From Proliferodiscus dingleyae (lineage: Eukaryota; Ascomycota; Leotiomycetes; Helotiales; Lachnaceae): a stretch of 64,000 nucleotides of DNA. The position numbers and the translations under genes are program-made. Every line of letters starts with the position of its first letter. The stretch's first letter is position 1. This document shows, piece after piece, positions 1 to 9,300 of this stretch. The notes beneath the pieces were generated by a model. That model saw only the letters and a program-made list of their open reading frames with translations, did not search any database and was not told where the DNA came from. Location: NCBI GenBank assembly GCA_003988795.1, contig QYAK01000047.1:62001-126000 (forward strand), read 5' to 3'.

Positions 1-759
1 AGCAGCAGCATCGGGAATGCCATCGGGACCTTCGGGGTTGACGTAAATCAAACCCATATGGGCAGCTGCCAATGGCTTCTCGAGATCACGGCTATGGATG
101 TCGGAGTGACCCTTCATGGACTGGTCTCCGTCAACGACGCCGTGCTCTGCCACTCCTTCCTTGCCATCCGCGTAGCGAACATCATTGCCGAGCCATGTGT
201 CCTCGCCTCCCCAGTAGACCGACTCATCAGCCTCGTATGTGTCGGGACGTCCACCGGCGAAACCGAAGGTTGGGAGACCCATCGATTCGATGGCCACGTT
301 GCCAGTGAGGAGGTATAGATCGGCCCAGGAGATCTTGTTGCCATACTTCTGCTTGATGGGCCAGAGGAGACGGCGGGCCTTGTCGAGACTGACATTGTCT
401 GGCCAGCTGTTGAGGGGGGCAAAGCGCTGCTGTCCCGCACCACCGCCCCCACGGCCGTCAAAGAGTCGGTAGGTGCCGGCACTGTGCCAGGCCATTCGGA
501 TGAAGAGACCGCCATAGTGACCGAAATCTGCGGGCCACCAGTCCTGCGAATCGGTCATCAGAGCGGTGAGGTCTTTCTTCAGGCCCTCGTAGTCCAAGGT
601 CTTGAAGGCGGCGGCATAGTCGAAGTCGGGACCGTTGGGGTTGGTGACGGATGTCTGCTGGCGGAGGATGTTGAGCTTGAGGTTGTTTGGCCACCAGTCG
701 GTGTTGCGCGTACCTCCGCCACCGATGTTTGCGTGCTTGACGGGACACTCTCCGGCCAT
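1..759 (-). CDS. katG: Catalase-peroxidase (KatG), 5' part only
   Basis: Bifunctional haem enzyme that removes hydrogen peroxide by catalase and peroxidase reactions. An unbroken frame of exactly 253 codons runs from the ATG at 759 to the left edge, so the 3' part (a full enzyme is about 740 residues) lies outside the window. Seen directly: the distal haem-pocket segment GLFIRMAWHSAGTYR, with Arg88, Trp91 and His92, and the segment LIYVNPEGPDG near residue 239, whose Tyr belongs to the Met-Tyr-Trp adduct typical of the family. The N-terminus (MAGECPVKHANIGGGG) has no signal peptide, which fits the intracellular KatG1 type rather than the secreted fungal KatG2. No intron lies in the visible part. 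The upstream region is rich in GGA/GAT repeats. Confidence 0.95.
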   Translation of the reverse strand, partial: MAGECPVKHANIGGGGTRNTDWWPNNLKLNILRQQTSVTNPNGPDFDYAAAFKTLDYEGLKKDLTALMTDSQDWWPADFGHYGGLFIRMAWHSAGTYRLFDGRGGGGAGQQRFAPLNSWPDNVSLDKARRLLWPIKQKYGNKISWADLYLLTGNVAIESMGLPTFGFAGGRPDTYEADESVYWGGEDTWLGNDVRYADGKEGVAEHGVVDGDQSMKGHSDIHSRDLEKPLAAAHMGLIYVNPEGPDGIPDAAA

Positions 760-832
760 GGTTGTGGTTGAGTTGTGCTTGTGGTCAGTCCGCAGATATG
801 TAGTCGTAGCTGTGACGGGATGATGGAGTGGA

Positions 833-920
833 GGAGAGGTGGTAGATGTGTTGAAGATGGAAGTGGAGGTGGAGGTGGAGATGGTGGGACGAAGATGAGG
901 ATGAAGATGAAGATGAAGTA
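833..920. repeat. GGA/GAT-rich trinucleotide tract
   Basis: Purine-rich imperfect repeat of GGAGGT, GATGAG and GATGAA units just upstream of the katG start, so probably in its promoter or 5' UTR (CT-rich on the coding strand). Confidence 0.7.
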
Positions 921-995
921 GCTGCTGTAGCGGTGGAAGGGCTCGTACCATGTCACGTTGGAGGGTGCGTCGAGAGAGAGAGCGTCGAAGGGGAT

Positions 996-1045
996 GGAAG
1001 TGGTGGAAGTGGTGGAAGTGGTGCAAGTGGTGCAAGTGGTGGAAG
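996..1045. repeat. 9-bp tandem repeat (GGAAGTGGT-type)
   Basis: Five to six imperfect copies of a 9-bp unit (GGAAGTGGT / GCAAGTGGT) upstream of katG. It looks like a minisatellite; I see no coding sense in it. Confidence 0.7.
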
Positions 1046-1645
1046 GCGGTTCAAGTGGAATCAGCTCAGATCAGCTCAGACCGGACCAGGAAGCTCTTAC
1101 CCCGCGCGTTTTAAATGGACGAGAAGGACGGAAAATGGGAAGGAACCTTGAGGGACCGTGAGGGACAGAGCGGAGCCATTCTCGAGTCGAGTCGAGTCTG
1201 TTGAGTCGATCAATTACCGAGCGATTATTACCAACTCGCCCCACAAAATGTCGTTGTTGTAGCAGCAAGTGCAGAGTAGCAGCCCCTCCTTCGCTCCTTC
1301 CTTCCCTCCCTCTTTTCCCCTCCCCCTCCCCCTCCCCCCCACTTCCTCTTCCGATAAGCATCTCCATCTCCATCTCCATCTCCATCTCTCACACCGCACA
1401 TAGATCGGAAAGAGGCGACTCTTCCTCCACAAAATAAAAGCAATTAGACACAATTGAGACCAATTGACTTCTATACATACATCTAATCTGTACAATTGTC
1501 TGATGAGAGTAATTTCTGGTAGCTTGGCTGTGGCAAATCTACCGAGGAACAGAGAGAGAGACCATGACCATTGCATAGACAATAATGCCACCTAGTCTTG
1601 CAATTGCAAACTCTCAACCCACAATCCCAAATCTTCAACATCTAT

Positions 1646-1727
1646 ATCTCCTCTCTTTCTCTTTCTCTTTCTCTTCCTCTTCCTCTTCCTCTTCCTCTTT
1701 TTCCCTCTTTCTCTTTTCCTCTTCACC
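1646..1727. repeat. Pyrimidine-rich CTCTTT/CTCTTC repeat
   Basis: About 80 bases of almost pure C/T, first as CTTTCT units and then CTCTTC units. It lies mid-way in the katG spacer. Confidence 0.8.
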
Positions 1728-1847
1728 TCCACCCCATCCCGGCATCTTTCTCAAAATGGCAATTTCCGTCCCCGCCAAGGGTGTGGTGTGTGCATCGATG
1801 CCGAACGCGTATCCCGATCTTGCACCGACGACTTGACGACGCAGGAC

Positions 1848-1874
1848 ACCATGAACCATGAACCATGAACCATG
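1848..1874. repeat. ACCATGA tandem repeat (about 4 copies)
   Basis: A 7-bp unit repeated head to tail in non-coding sequence. Confidence 0.75.
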
Positions 1875-2608
1875 TGGGAACTTTTCTCGTCTTTCACATC
1901 CATCACACACACCCAAGAAAAAACCCCATCGGCTGTACCGTCGTAGCTGCACGTGGCGGGCTTGGCCCACTACTTAGGTGCTTTGTTGATCGACAGAATG
2001 TTCTCATGTTCCAAAGGGTCTAGAAGAGTCTGCTTCGTCATCATCACCATCATGATTAGATAACGACAAGGAAGAAGTTCCAAAAAAAAAAGATCTACAG
2101 ATTGAACAGAAGAATGTTACGATTCTTGCTTCTTCGGACCTGACGGGCGCCGTGCTCCGGGTGCGCCGCGCCTCTTCAAGCTCGCTCTTGTTCACGCTGC
2201 TCCGAGCTCACCTGTGCAAGGGTCCGGTGAGTGACTGAAGAACCGTACACATGGGATCTGCCATATCTTTCTCCCTCGCCAATTCGATGATTTAATTTTT
2301 ATCTGTAATATACTGTTGCACATAAGACATCTTGATGGAAATATATCCTTGCATCTGATTGATTGATTGATTGATTTATGGACCCTGGGGCGCTCACATT
2401 CTCTTCGCCCTCTTCACATGCTACCACAGTCAGACTCGAGTTTCGAGCTGGGGTCACAATGACATCACACCCTGTCGTACCGTAGCGAAGCTCTTCCTCA
2501 CGCAACATCAAACAAACCAACCAAAACTGCTGCAGAATTTACTTTCATGTAGTTCCTCATTTTAACCAACCCTGTCCAATTGATCAACTACAATAGTTGC
2601 AGATCCAA

Positions 2609-3580
2609 ATGGAGCATCCTAGTAAGTCTTTTCCTCAGGTACTTGAATCTGCTTTTTTCGCGTGGCCCCAATGTTTGAGTCGATACCGAGCTAGAACTTG
2701 AGCTTCAAGCTCAAGCTCAAGCTCAAGACACAACAAAATACCTTCAATCTATCTCCATCCTCATCCCCAATTTAGCATTACGACACATCACATCACATCA
2801 CATACTCCCCGAAAAAGAAAAAGAAAAATCAAGAAGACAAAAATACTGTAACTAACGAATCAACCTCCCACAGAAAAAGAAATCTCCAACATAATCCACC
2901 TCCTCACAGAAGGCTCTCCCTCCGACCAGAAAGAGACGCTCGACACCTACTTCCTGCCCTCCGCCTCCTTCACCCACCCGCTCTGCCGCGTGCCCAGCTT
3001 CTCCCACGTCGCCCTGCCGCTGCTGGGCGAGATCGACTCGCGGTGGGTCATCTGGATGATCTATCGGTGGTACAAGATTTTGTCGCCGCGGATTGTGCTT
3101 GATGTTGAATGCGATGGTAACTTTCTCCTCCCCTCCTCCTCCCTTCTCTAATCCCCAATTTCCCCTTTTTCCCTATATCCAATCAACCAAATCTGTCTAT
3201 CCACAACATCTACTCACACTTCTCCCCCCCAAAAAACAGAATTCAACCAGAAATCCTCCCTCCTCTACATCGACATCCACCAGATCTTCGCCCTCTTCTT
3301 CCTCCCCTTCTACAGAGCCGACGTCCGCCTCACCACGAAACTACACCTCCTCAAATCCCCCGCAGACGGCAGGTACTACATCAGCAGCCAGGAGGACCTC
3401 TATCAGAGCAGCGAGGTGGTGAAGTTCTTCTGGCCGGGCGGCGCGACGGTCGTTGGGGTGGCGCAGATCTTTGCGGCGCTTGTTTGTGTTGTGGGGGCGC
3501 TGGCGCTGGCGCCGGTTACGTGGGTTTATGAGAGGAGGAGTAGGGGGGTGGGGGTTAATGGGGTCGGTAAGAAGTTGTGA
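2609..3580 (+). CDS. SigF-like / NTF2-like domain membrane protein
   Basis: Three exons: 2609-2621, 2874-3116 and 3240-3580, total 198 residues. The donors are GTAAGT and GTAACT; the acceptors follow CTAAC..CACAG and AAACAG. The frame is kept across both junctions (phase 1 each time). The protein begins MEHPKKEISNIIHLLTEG and contains the string SRWVIWMIYRWYKILSPRI. This matches my memory of the fungal SigF-like NTF2-like family, small SnoaL/NTF2-fold proteins of unknown function. Residues 1-150 form the NTF2-like part (FTHPLCR, YIDIHQIF, PFYRADVRLTT). A hydrophobic segment (GVAQIFAALVCVVGALALAP) at about 163-182 should anchor it in a membrane, followed by a short basic tail. The 13-bp first exon is unusually small, but the start and frame fit the family. 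Confidence 0.8.
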
Positions 3581-4539
3581 GGTGGACGATATACGCCTAC
3601 AAAATCTGTGTTTGTGAAGCCGCTACAGTAAAACCTCGATATAAGAATACGATCGCGGATCCTATCTGGCATTCCTTAGATGGAGGTATTCTTATATCAA
3701 GAGGCATATAATAGGTATTATGTGAGCTAGAAACCCCTAATTCACATTTCTTACCTCTCAGGTATTCTTATAGCCAGCTTCTTCTATACCATGCACAGCT
3801 AATCCACCAGCATACTCTTTTCGTCCCCGTCTTGGAATCTCTTGTCAACCATCTCCCAGTCCCTTTATGACCTCGTCCATTCATTCTTAATTCACTCCTT
3901 CTTGAACTTGGGTTCATACAAATACTGGTCTGCTTACTGTGGGACAAGATTGCTCTCTAATGATCAACAGCTTGGCAATCGAAACATACCTTTCCAAACC
4001 CCTTTCGCGCCCGCGGGGTCTTTTAAACGTCTGAGCTCGATGCGCCACGGCGCCTACCTATCCTAAGAGGCTCTCTGAGCGGCTAATCGGCTTGCAGTTT
4101 CCGTTTCCGTCTCAACGTCGTTTAAAGAAGTAGTAGCTGCACTTGCTTTATATATAGAAGACATGACCATCAACCAACGCATGCAACATATATGTATACA
4201 TTCCAATACCCTCGCCTTTCTCGGCCTACCGACTCTTTCCCACATATTTACAGATGTAGGACCGACTCCCCCCAGACTTTCTCTCATTCGACAGCCTTGG
4301 CGCGTAGTGTTTCAACTTTTTACTACCTTTAGGTGGATGCATACGAAATGGCGTACAAGCCACTGCTGATCAGCTGAAGATGTAGGCCAATAATTTTTCT
4401 AACTTGCATATGAAGGCTGACTACCAGGCTCCCCTTACGTTACACAGACAGCCTTATTGTCCACCTTCCTCTGATTTTCCTCTTTGTGCTCGTCCAGATT
4501 CCTAGACAACACGAGATACGGAAAAATTTTGGAAACGAT
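3581..4539. other. Intergenic region with MITE upstream of the HET gene
   Basis: Apart from the MITE-like element at 3626-3786, I see no gene. Short open frames (60-75 codons) have no recognisable features. The last 150 bases presumably hold the HET gene promoter. Confidence 0.5.
3626..3786. mobile_element. MITE-like element with 25-bp TIRs and TA flanks
   Basis: A 161-bp stretch bounded by inverted ends. The left end (3626-3650) begins CAGTAAAACCTCGATATAAG. The reverse complement of the right end (3762-3786) agrees with it at about 19 of 25 positions, including an exact outermost-to-inner match for the inner GTATTCTTATA part. TA dinucleotides sit on both sides (3624-3625 and 3787-3788), as expected for a TA target-site duplication of Tc1/mariner/pogo-type elements. 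A further GGTATTCTTATATCAAGAGG copy at 3685-3704 forms an internal inverted partner of the left end. It has no coding capacity, so it would depend on a transposase elsewhere. Confidence 0.6.
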
Positions 4540-6609
4540 ATGGACGAGCGTACGCGAACGTCAGAATTGCCCCGGCTACCAGATTATCAATACGAACCCC
4601 TGATCTCTGCCGATGCTGTAAGAGTCATCATCTTGTATTCTGCGACTTCCTTCGACTGCCCTCTCCGCTGTCACATCACCCAATATAGTCGCTCCATCGA
4701 CTTAGCCAATGCAGATAATGATGTTCGATATTCTGCGGTATCTTACACATGGGGAGACCAAATACCTTCCCGTCGCCTGATTTGCGCGAGTCACGACCCT
4801 GAAGCTCCAAACGATTCAAGTCTGAGCATAACGCCCAATGTCGACTCAATTCTACGACATCTACGCAAACCCCACAAGTCAGTATCTCTGTGGATCGATG
4901 CCGTTTGTTTAAATCAGCAAGATGGTGTGGAAAAGGGGCAGCAGATCCAGCTAATGGGCGAGATATATCAAACAGCTAAGAAGGTGCATATATGGCTCGG
5001 TGACGATGATGAAAATCAGGGCGAAGATACTTTTGCACTGATACGAGGATTGAAAATCAAATACGGTCGTTTCATGGGATACGCGCTTGGTAATAGGTTC
5101 ATGCTCGACTCTCACCAAACCGCTCTTGTTACCGCTTTCTTCCAACGACCTTGGTTCAATCGCCGCTGGGTAATACAAGAGATATCACTGGCTCGTTGGG
5201 CAGTCTTTCACTGGGGCTATGCTTCGCTAGACATATCTTCCTGGCTGAGGCCAATCTTGGCGAATCTTCACAGCGTTATTAGCCTTTACGGCTCCAACAT
5301 GCTGCTTGGTGCCATCAGTACGCCAGCGAAAGGTCAGAGTCTCCTTTCGCTGCTTTGGCAATTTGATCAATCTGAATGTGGAGATCCTAGGGATAGAATT
5401 GCCGCTCTTGTAGGTTTAGCATCTCCAGAAGATCGCATTCATCTCAACTACAATACAGACGACCAGCGGAAAATTTATCACCAAGTTGCTATTCAGATGA
5501 TCAAGAAGAACCATCGATCTGCTGACGTTTTGATGAAACATATCTTTGCTTTTGGACCTTTGAACCTAGATTCCAATGATGAGCTAACAGGCTTATCTTG
5601 GGTCCCAAATTGGGCCGGTCGACGGACTGAGCTGCCATTCTCGTACAATGCACATCTATCAAGTCCACATGAAATGCCAGTAGAAGCTTGGTCTGGGCTA
5701 CGGCCGGTAAGCACTTCCATTTTTGATGAATAGCCAAGGACCCCGACTGATCAAGTATCGTCTTAGGCATATCGTAATACAGACACGTATACCTGGTTTG
5801 AAATGAGAGGAGACAGCTTAGACATGATTCAGAGTTCCAGATCAGGAAGGTTATACCAATGGACTGTGGAACAAGAGTTCAAATTTTATAAGTCACAAAA
5901 TGTATGGCAAGACACTATTGATGTGCTTCGACCATTACTAGCTGACTTCGAACTCGCAAGCGCTTACGACCTTCATCACCAGGGCCAGGATCTATTAAAT
6001 CTTCTCAATCATTTCATCAAGTGGAGAAACCCTCTCGAAACAAGAGTGAAGCTTCTCGATATGACTTTCTGGAATGCTATAAAGAATTCTCAAAATCTGA
6101 GCCCTGGTGACATAGACTGTCTCACGAGGGTAGGTGCTATACTAAGGGAATATATATTAACACGAGTCCGTGCCGAGGGACAGAATCGAGTCTACAGGCA
6201 TACTTGTGGATTTGCTCTTGGGCCTCGGAATACCAGAAAGGGGGATGTTCTCGTTTCTCTCGACAATGATGTGATATCTAATCACTCCGAGATCCCTCAC
6301 TCACACCCCACTATCTGTCTTCGACCCATTACAAACCAGGGGCCAATAGTAAAACCAAGCACCGAAACAAGACTTCTTCGTAAAGTTTTACATTCGATTA
6401 TGAAAAAAGATAATAATAAAAATAGCAGTACATTGGAGTCTATAGACCCCATGACCGGCCAAGCTTACAGCGAAGCACTTCCTTACAAAGTCCATATGTT
6501 GGGCCCAGCATATTGTGTTGATACGTATATAGATCTCCAGTATATGGAGGAATATCGTGCACGTGGAAGGAAGAAGGGAGAAACACGATCAGTGATTCAC
6601 ATAGTATGA
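4540..6609 (+). CDS. HET-domain (heterokaryon incompatibility-type) protein
   Basis: Two exons, 4540-5706 and 5767-6609, give 669 residues. The intron is 60 bp (GTAAGC..CTGATC..CTTAG, phase 0). The ATG at 4540 is chosen because the upstream in-frame extension has no ATG. The HET domain is clear at about residues 65-215: YSAVSYTWGD, then LWIDAVCLNQQD, EKGQQIQLMGEIYQTAKKVH and IWLG, followed by FFQRPWFNRRWVIQE and the CGDPRDRIAALVGLA block. HET domains in fungi trigger cell death on fusion of unlike strains; some act as NLR-like effectors. The C-terminal half has no repeat or NACHT domain that I can see. It includes a segment (PYKVHMLGPAYCVDTYIDLQ) of the kind found near the end of many HET proteins, so this is a stand-alone HET protein. 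Partner and trigger are unknown. Confidence 0.9.
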
Positions 6610-7606
6610 CAAGCCGGTTCCCTAGCGTACTCCGAATCAGTTGCCTTGTATTGAAAGATCAGTTAGGCAAAGTCTTGAATGAATGTGGTGGTTATGATCC
6701 GTCGAAAGTCTGCTGCCAAAAGAGAAAGAGAAAGGGTAATGGCGTTAGAAAGACATATGTGATATATAAACATCTCTACGACAAAGACTGGAATACCAAC
6801 ATACTTGCGTAGAAGAACCCATCTCGTCGCGCAAGACCAGGATTTGCACGTGGGATCCCGTTACCTTGTCTGGTTGCCCAGCCCCCCTAATATGACAACA
6901 CCACTAATACCAACCCTAAGCGAGCTCCCTCTCTCTTCGCTGCGCTCCGCCTATAGAACCCCTCTATTGACAAGTAAATAAGAATCCCAACCTCCTCTTT
7001 TCTGTCCATGAATAGCATCAGGGTGGATTTGGGTCTGCCCCTCTTATGAAAAAGATCCGATCGTTCCGAAGTACGCACAGCGGGAAAAAAACGAGGCGAG
7101 GAGCACACGCTCCGGAGATTCGAGTTTGATTCGGTGCTACAGCCGTACGTACAGTCCGTAGCCTTGGAAGATGCCTGTGACGACCTCGACGCTTGTTGCT
7201 TATTCCCAGCTTCTCACTCTCTTCCCACATCTTCCTCTCTTCTACAACACCGAACATACTCTCACTCTTACCACTTCACCCTCTCTCTCCGTCGCTCGTT
7301 CACACTTTTGATTGTCGCATCACTGGGTGTTGATCAGATCTACGACTACGATCTCCTCCTGCAGACAAGAAGAGAGCACATAAGACCAAACCCTGTTATT
7401 ATCGCAAGGCCAGCCCCCCCCAGCTCGGACCCGATAAACAAGATCAGCAGCAAGAAGACGCAACACCACATCATCCAGTACCAGGTCTGCGATTCCACCT
7501 CACCACAACACCAACACCAAGAGCTATACATCATCCATAACATCAAAAAAGGCGCGCAAGAACAAGATACATCTCTCTGCCTGCGAGGCGCCCATCGCCC
7601 ATCGCA
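6610..7606. other. Intergenic region / probable long 5' UTR
   Basis: About 1 kb with no recognisable gene. The last 400 bases before 7607 are CA/TC-rich and lack obvious coding bias, consistent with a promoter plus a long 5' leader of the next gene. A 68-codon frame at 6606-6812 is not convincing. Confidence 0.5.
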
Positions 7607-8202
7607 ATGGCTCCCATCGCCCTCTCCTCCTCCGCCGCCGCCAACGCGCTCTCCAGCCTCGCCGCCCGCCTCCCATCGCCATCCAACCTCGACATCAACC
7701 TCAACCTCGACCTCGAAACCCTCCTCATCCAACGACGACACCCACACACACTTCCCTCTCCAACACCCACCACAACCTCCTCCTCCTCCTCCTCCTTTTC
7801 CTTCATCTCGCGCATCCTACACGCAAGACAACAAACAGCCTCCATCATCCCCACCGGCTACGGCAACCAGAACAACAGCCTCCCCCCGGGCACCGTCGCC
7901 GGCATCGTGCTCGGCTCTGTCGCGGGCTTCCTGCTCATCCTCTGGCTCATCTACACGTGTCTGAACTTCGGCTCGGGCTTCGGTGGTGGCGGCAGCGCGT
8001 ACACGGAGTCGGTGGTCGTGCAGAACAGGCGGAAGAGTAACCACGGGAGCACGAGTCACAGGAGTAGGAGGGCGAGCGAGGTATGTTTTCTTCTCCTTTT
8101 TTTAACCCTTTCCTTGATACTTCCTTCTTCTGCCTTTCCCCCCCTCCCCTCCCCTTACCTAGGTTTACTTTTGTTCACTGGGGGCTGGGGTTTTGGGATT
8201 GT

Positions 8203-8234
<32 letters not shown>

Positions 8235-8597
8235 ATCATAGAGACTAACATATCTTTCCCACACCCACAGACAGTAGAGATCCGCCGCTCGGAATCCATC
8301 AGACCCCCGCCCCGCCCCCCTTCCCCGATCCGCATCGTGCGCGACCCGTCGCCTGCACGCAGCGCGCGCATCATCGTCGAGGAGAGGCGGGAGGAGCGCA
8401 GAGCGCCGCCGAGCCGGAACGTGAGTGACGAGGTGGTCGTCATCGAGGAGCACAGCCCGCCGCGGAGGAAGAAGAGCCACCGGGAGAGGGAGGAGCGGGA
8501 GCGCGAGGTCGAGAGCGGCTTCCGCACGGTGGATCCGCTGGCTTATGGGGGTGTGATGGGGGGGAATAGCAGGCGGTCGAGTCGGAGGAGGGACTGA
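7607..8597 (+). CDS. Single-pass membrane protein with charged cytoplasmic tail
   Basis: Two exons, 7607-8080 and 8271-8597, give 266 residues. The 190-bp intron (GTATGT..CCACAG, phase 0) contains a (TC)n tract. The N-terminal 90 residues are rich in Ala, Ser, Thr and Pro with a poly-Ser run; they may be exposed and O-glycosylated. A hydrophobic helix follows at about 95-118 (GTVAGIVLGSVAGFLLILWL). This Gly-rich start of a TM helix is common in fungal wall-sensor-like and mid2-like proteins. The tail is Arg/Glu-rich with RRKS, HRSRRASE, IRRSES, EERREERRAPPSR and RKKSHREREEREREVE, and could be phosphorylated or bind partners. I do not recognise a family; the topology is an inference. The stop codon runs straight into a (GAGC)n repeat. 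Confidence 0.7.
8201..8235. repeat. (TC)n microsatellite in intron
   Basis: About 15 TC dinucleotides lie within the intron of the membrane-protein gene at 7607-8597, upstream of the CACCCACAG acceptor. Confidence 0.9.
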
Positions 8598-8619
8598 GCG
8601 AGCGAGCGAGCGAGCGAGT
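8595..8619. repeat. (GAGC)n microsatellite at the stop codon
   Basis: Five to six GAGC units begin inside the TGA stop of the upstream gene and run into its 3' UTR. Confidence 0.85.
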
Positions 8620-9040
8620 GATTGACTGATTGATGGATTGATTGAGTGATGCGTGCATGAGGGGCTGTTGTTCAATTTCGTATACCTCAGTGGGGTACGG
8701 TACGCTGGTAGGGGAAATGGTGGCACAGTACATAGGGTGTTTTTTTTTTGGGAAGGCAGGGGAAGGGCAATACCCGAGAATTGAAATAGGTTTCATTCAA
8801 GGGCAATCCGGCATCCGGGATTCGAAAGGAAGCGTTTGAGATGGGGAGGAACAACGGGGAGAAAAGTGAAAAAGGGGGGACTTTGTATTCTGGTCGTCTG
8901 AAGCTTTGTTTGCATCCTTTTTATATATCCCCTGGGGTCTGGCTGTATGGCATGGTATGATATCGAGTGTCAGTGTTTGTTTGTTTCCCCCTCGCCCCAC
9001 CTCTGTCTGTACCTGGCGAGCAATTTCTGGCATTTCTGGC

Positions 9041-9056
9041 ATACATACATACATAC
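9041..9056. repeat. (ATAC)n microsatellite
   Basis: Four copies of ATAC in the gene-free spacer. Confidence 0.8.
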
Positions 9057-9130
9057 GTAAATTACATGTAGAGTTGAATGGAATAACATATCAGAGCCAA
9101 AGCTAAAGCTAAGCTACCTTTTTTCTCCCC

Positions 9131-9158
9131 CTGCTGTGCTGTGCTGTGCTGTGCTGCG
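9131..9158. repeat. (TGTGC)n microsatellite
   Basis: About five copies of a CTGTG/TGTGC pentamer, followed closely by a GGTTT-rich stretch. Confidence 0.8.
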
Positions 9159-9253
9159 TTCATCTATCTGTTTGGTTTGGTTTAGTTGGTTTGGTTTAGT
9201 TCGTCCTCGGATTTTCTAGGTAGCTCGGGTTATTCCTCAGAGTTTTCATATGA

Positions 9254-9300
9254 TATATAAATAAATAAATAAATAAATATAGATATATAGATATATATAC
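9254..9300. repeat. (AAAT)n then (ATAG/AT)n microsatellite
   Basis: AT-only tetramer repeat merging into ATAGATAT units. Confidence 0.8.

Larger units (their letters stand above)
760..2608. other. Intergenic region between katG and the SigF-like gene
   Basis: Divergent spacer of 1.85 kb with no convincing gene. It holds the two purine repeats near katG, a (CTCCAT)n tract at about 1361-1389, a long CTT/CTC pyrimidine tract at about 1646-1727, four copies of the 7-mer ACCATGA at 1848-1874 and a (TGAT)n tract at 2356-2376. Open frames here follow the repeats and resemble nothing I know. Confidence 0.6.

Noticed and set aside
4486..4539. 18-residue N-terminal extension of the HET protein
   Set aside because: It would need a GTG start; the first ATG in frame is at 4540.
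6606..6812. 68-codon plus-strand frame after the HET gene
   Set aside because: It overlaps the HET stop codon by a few bases, has no recognisable motif and is short enough to be chance.
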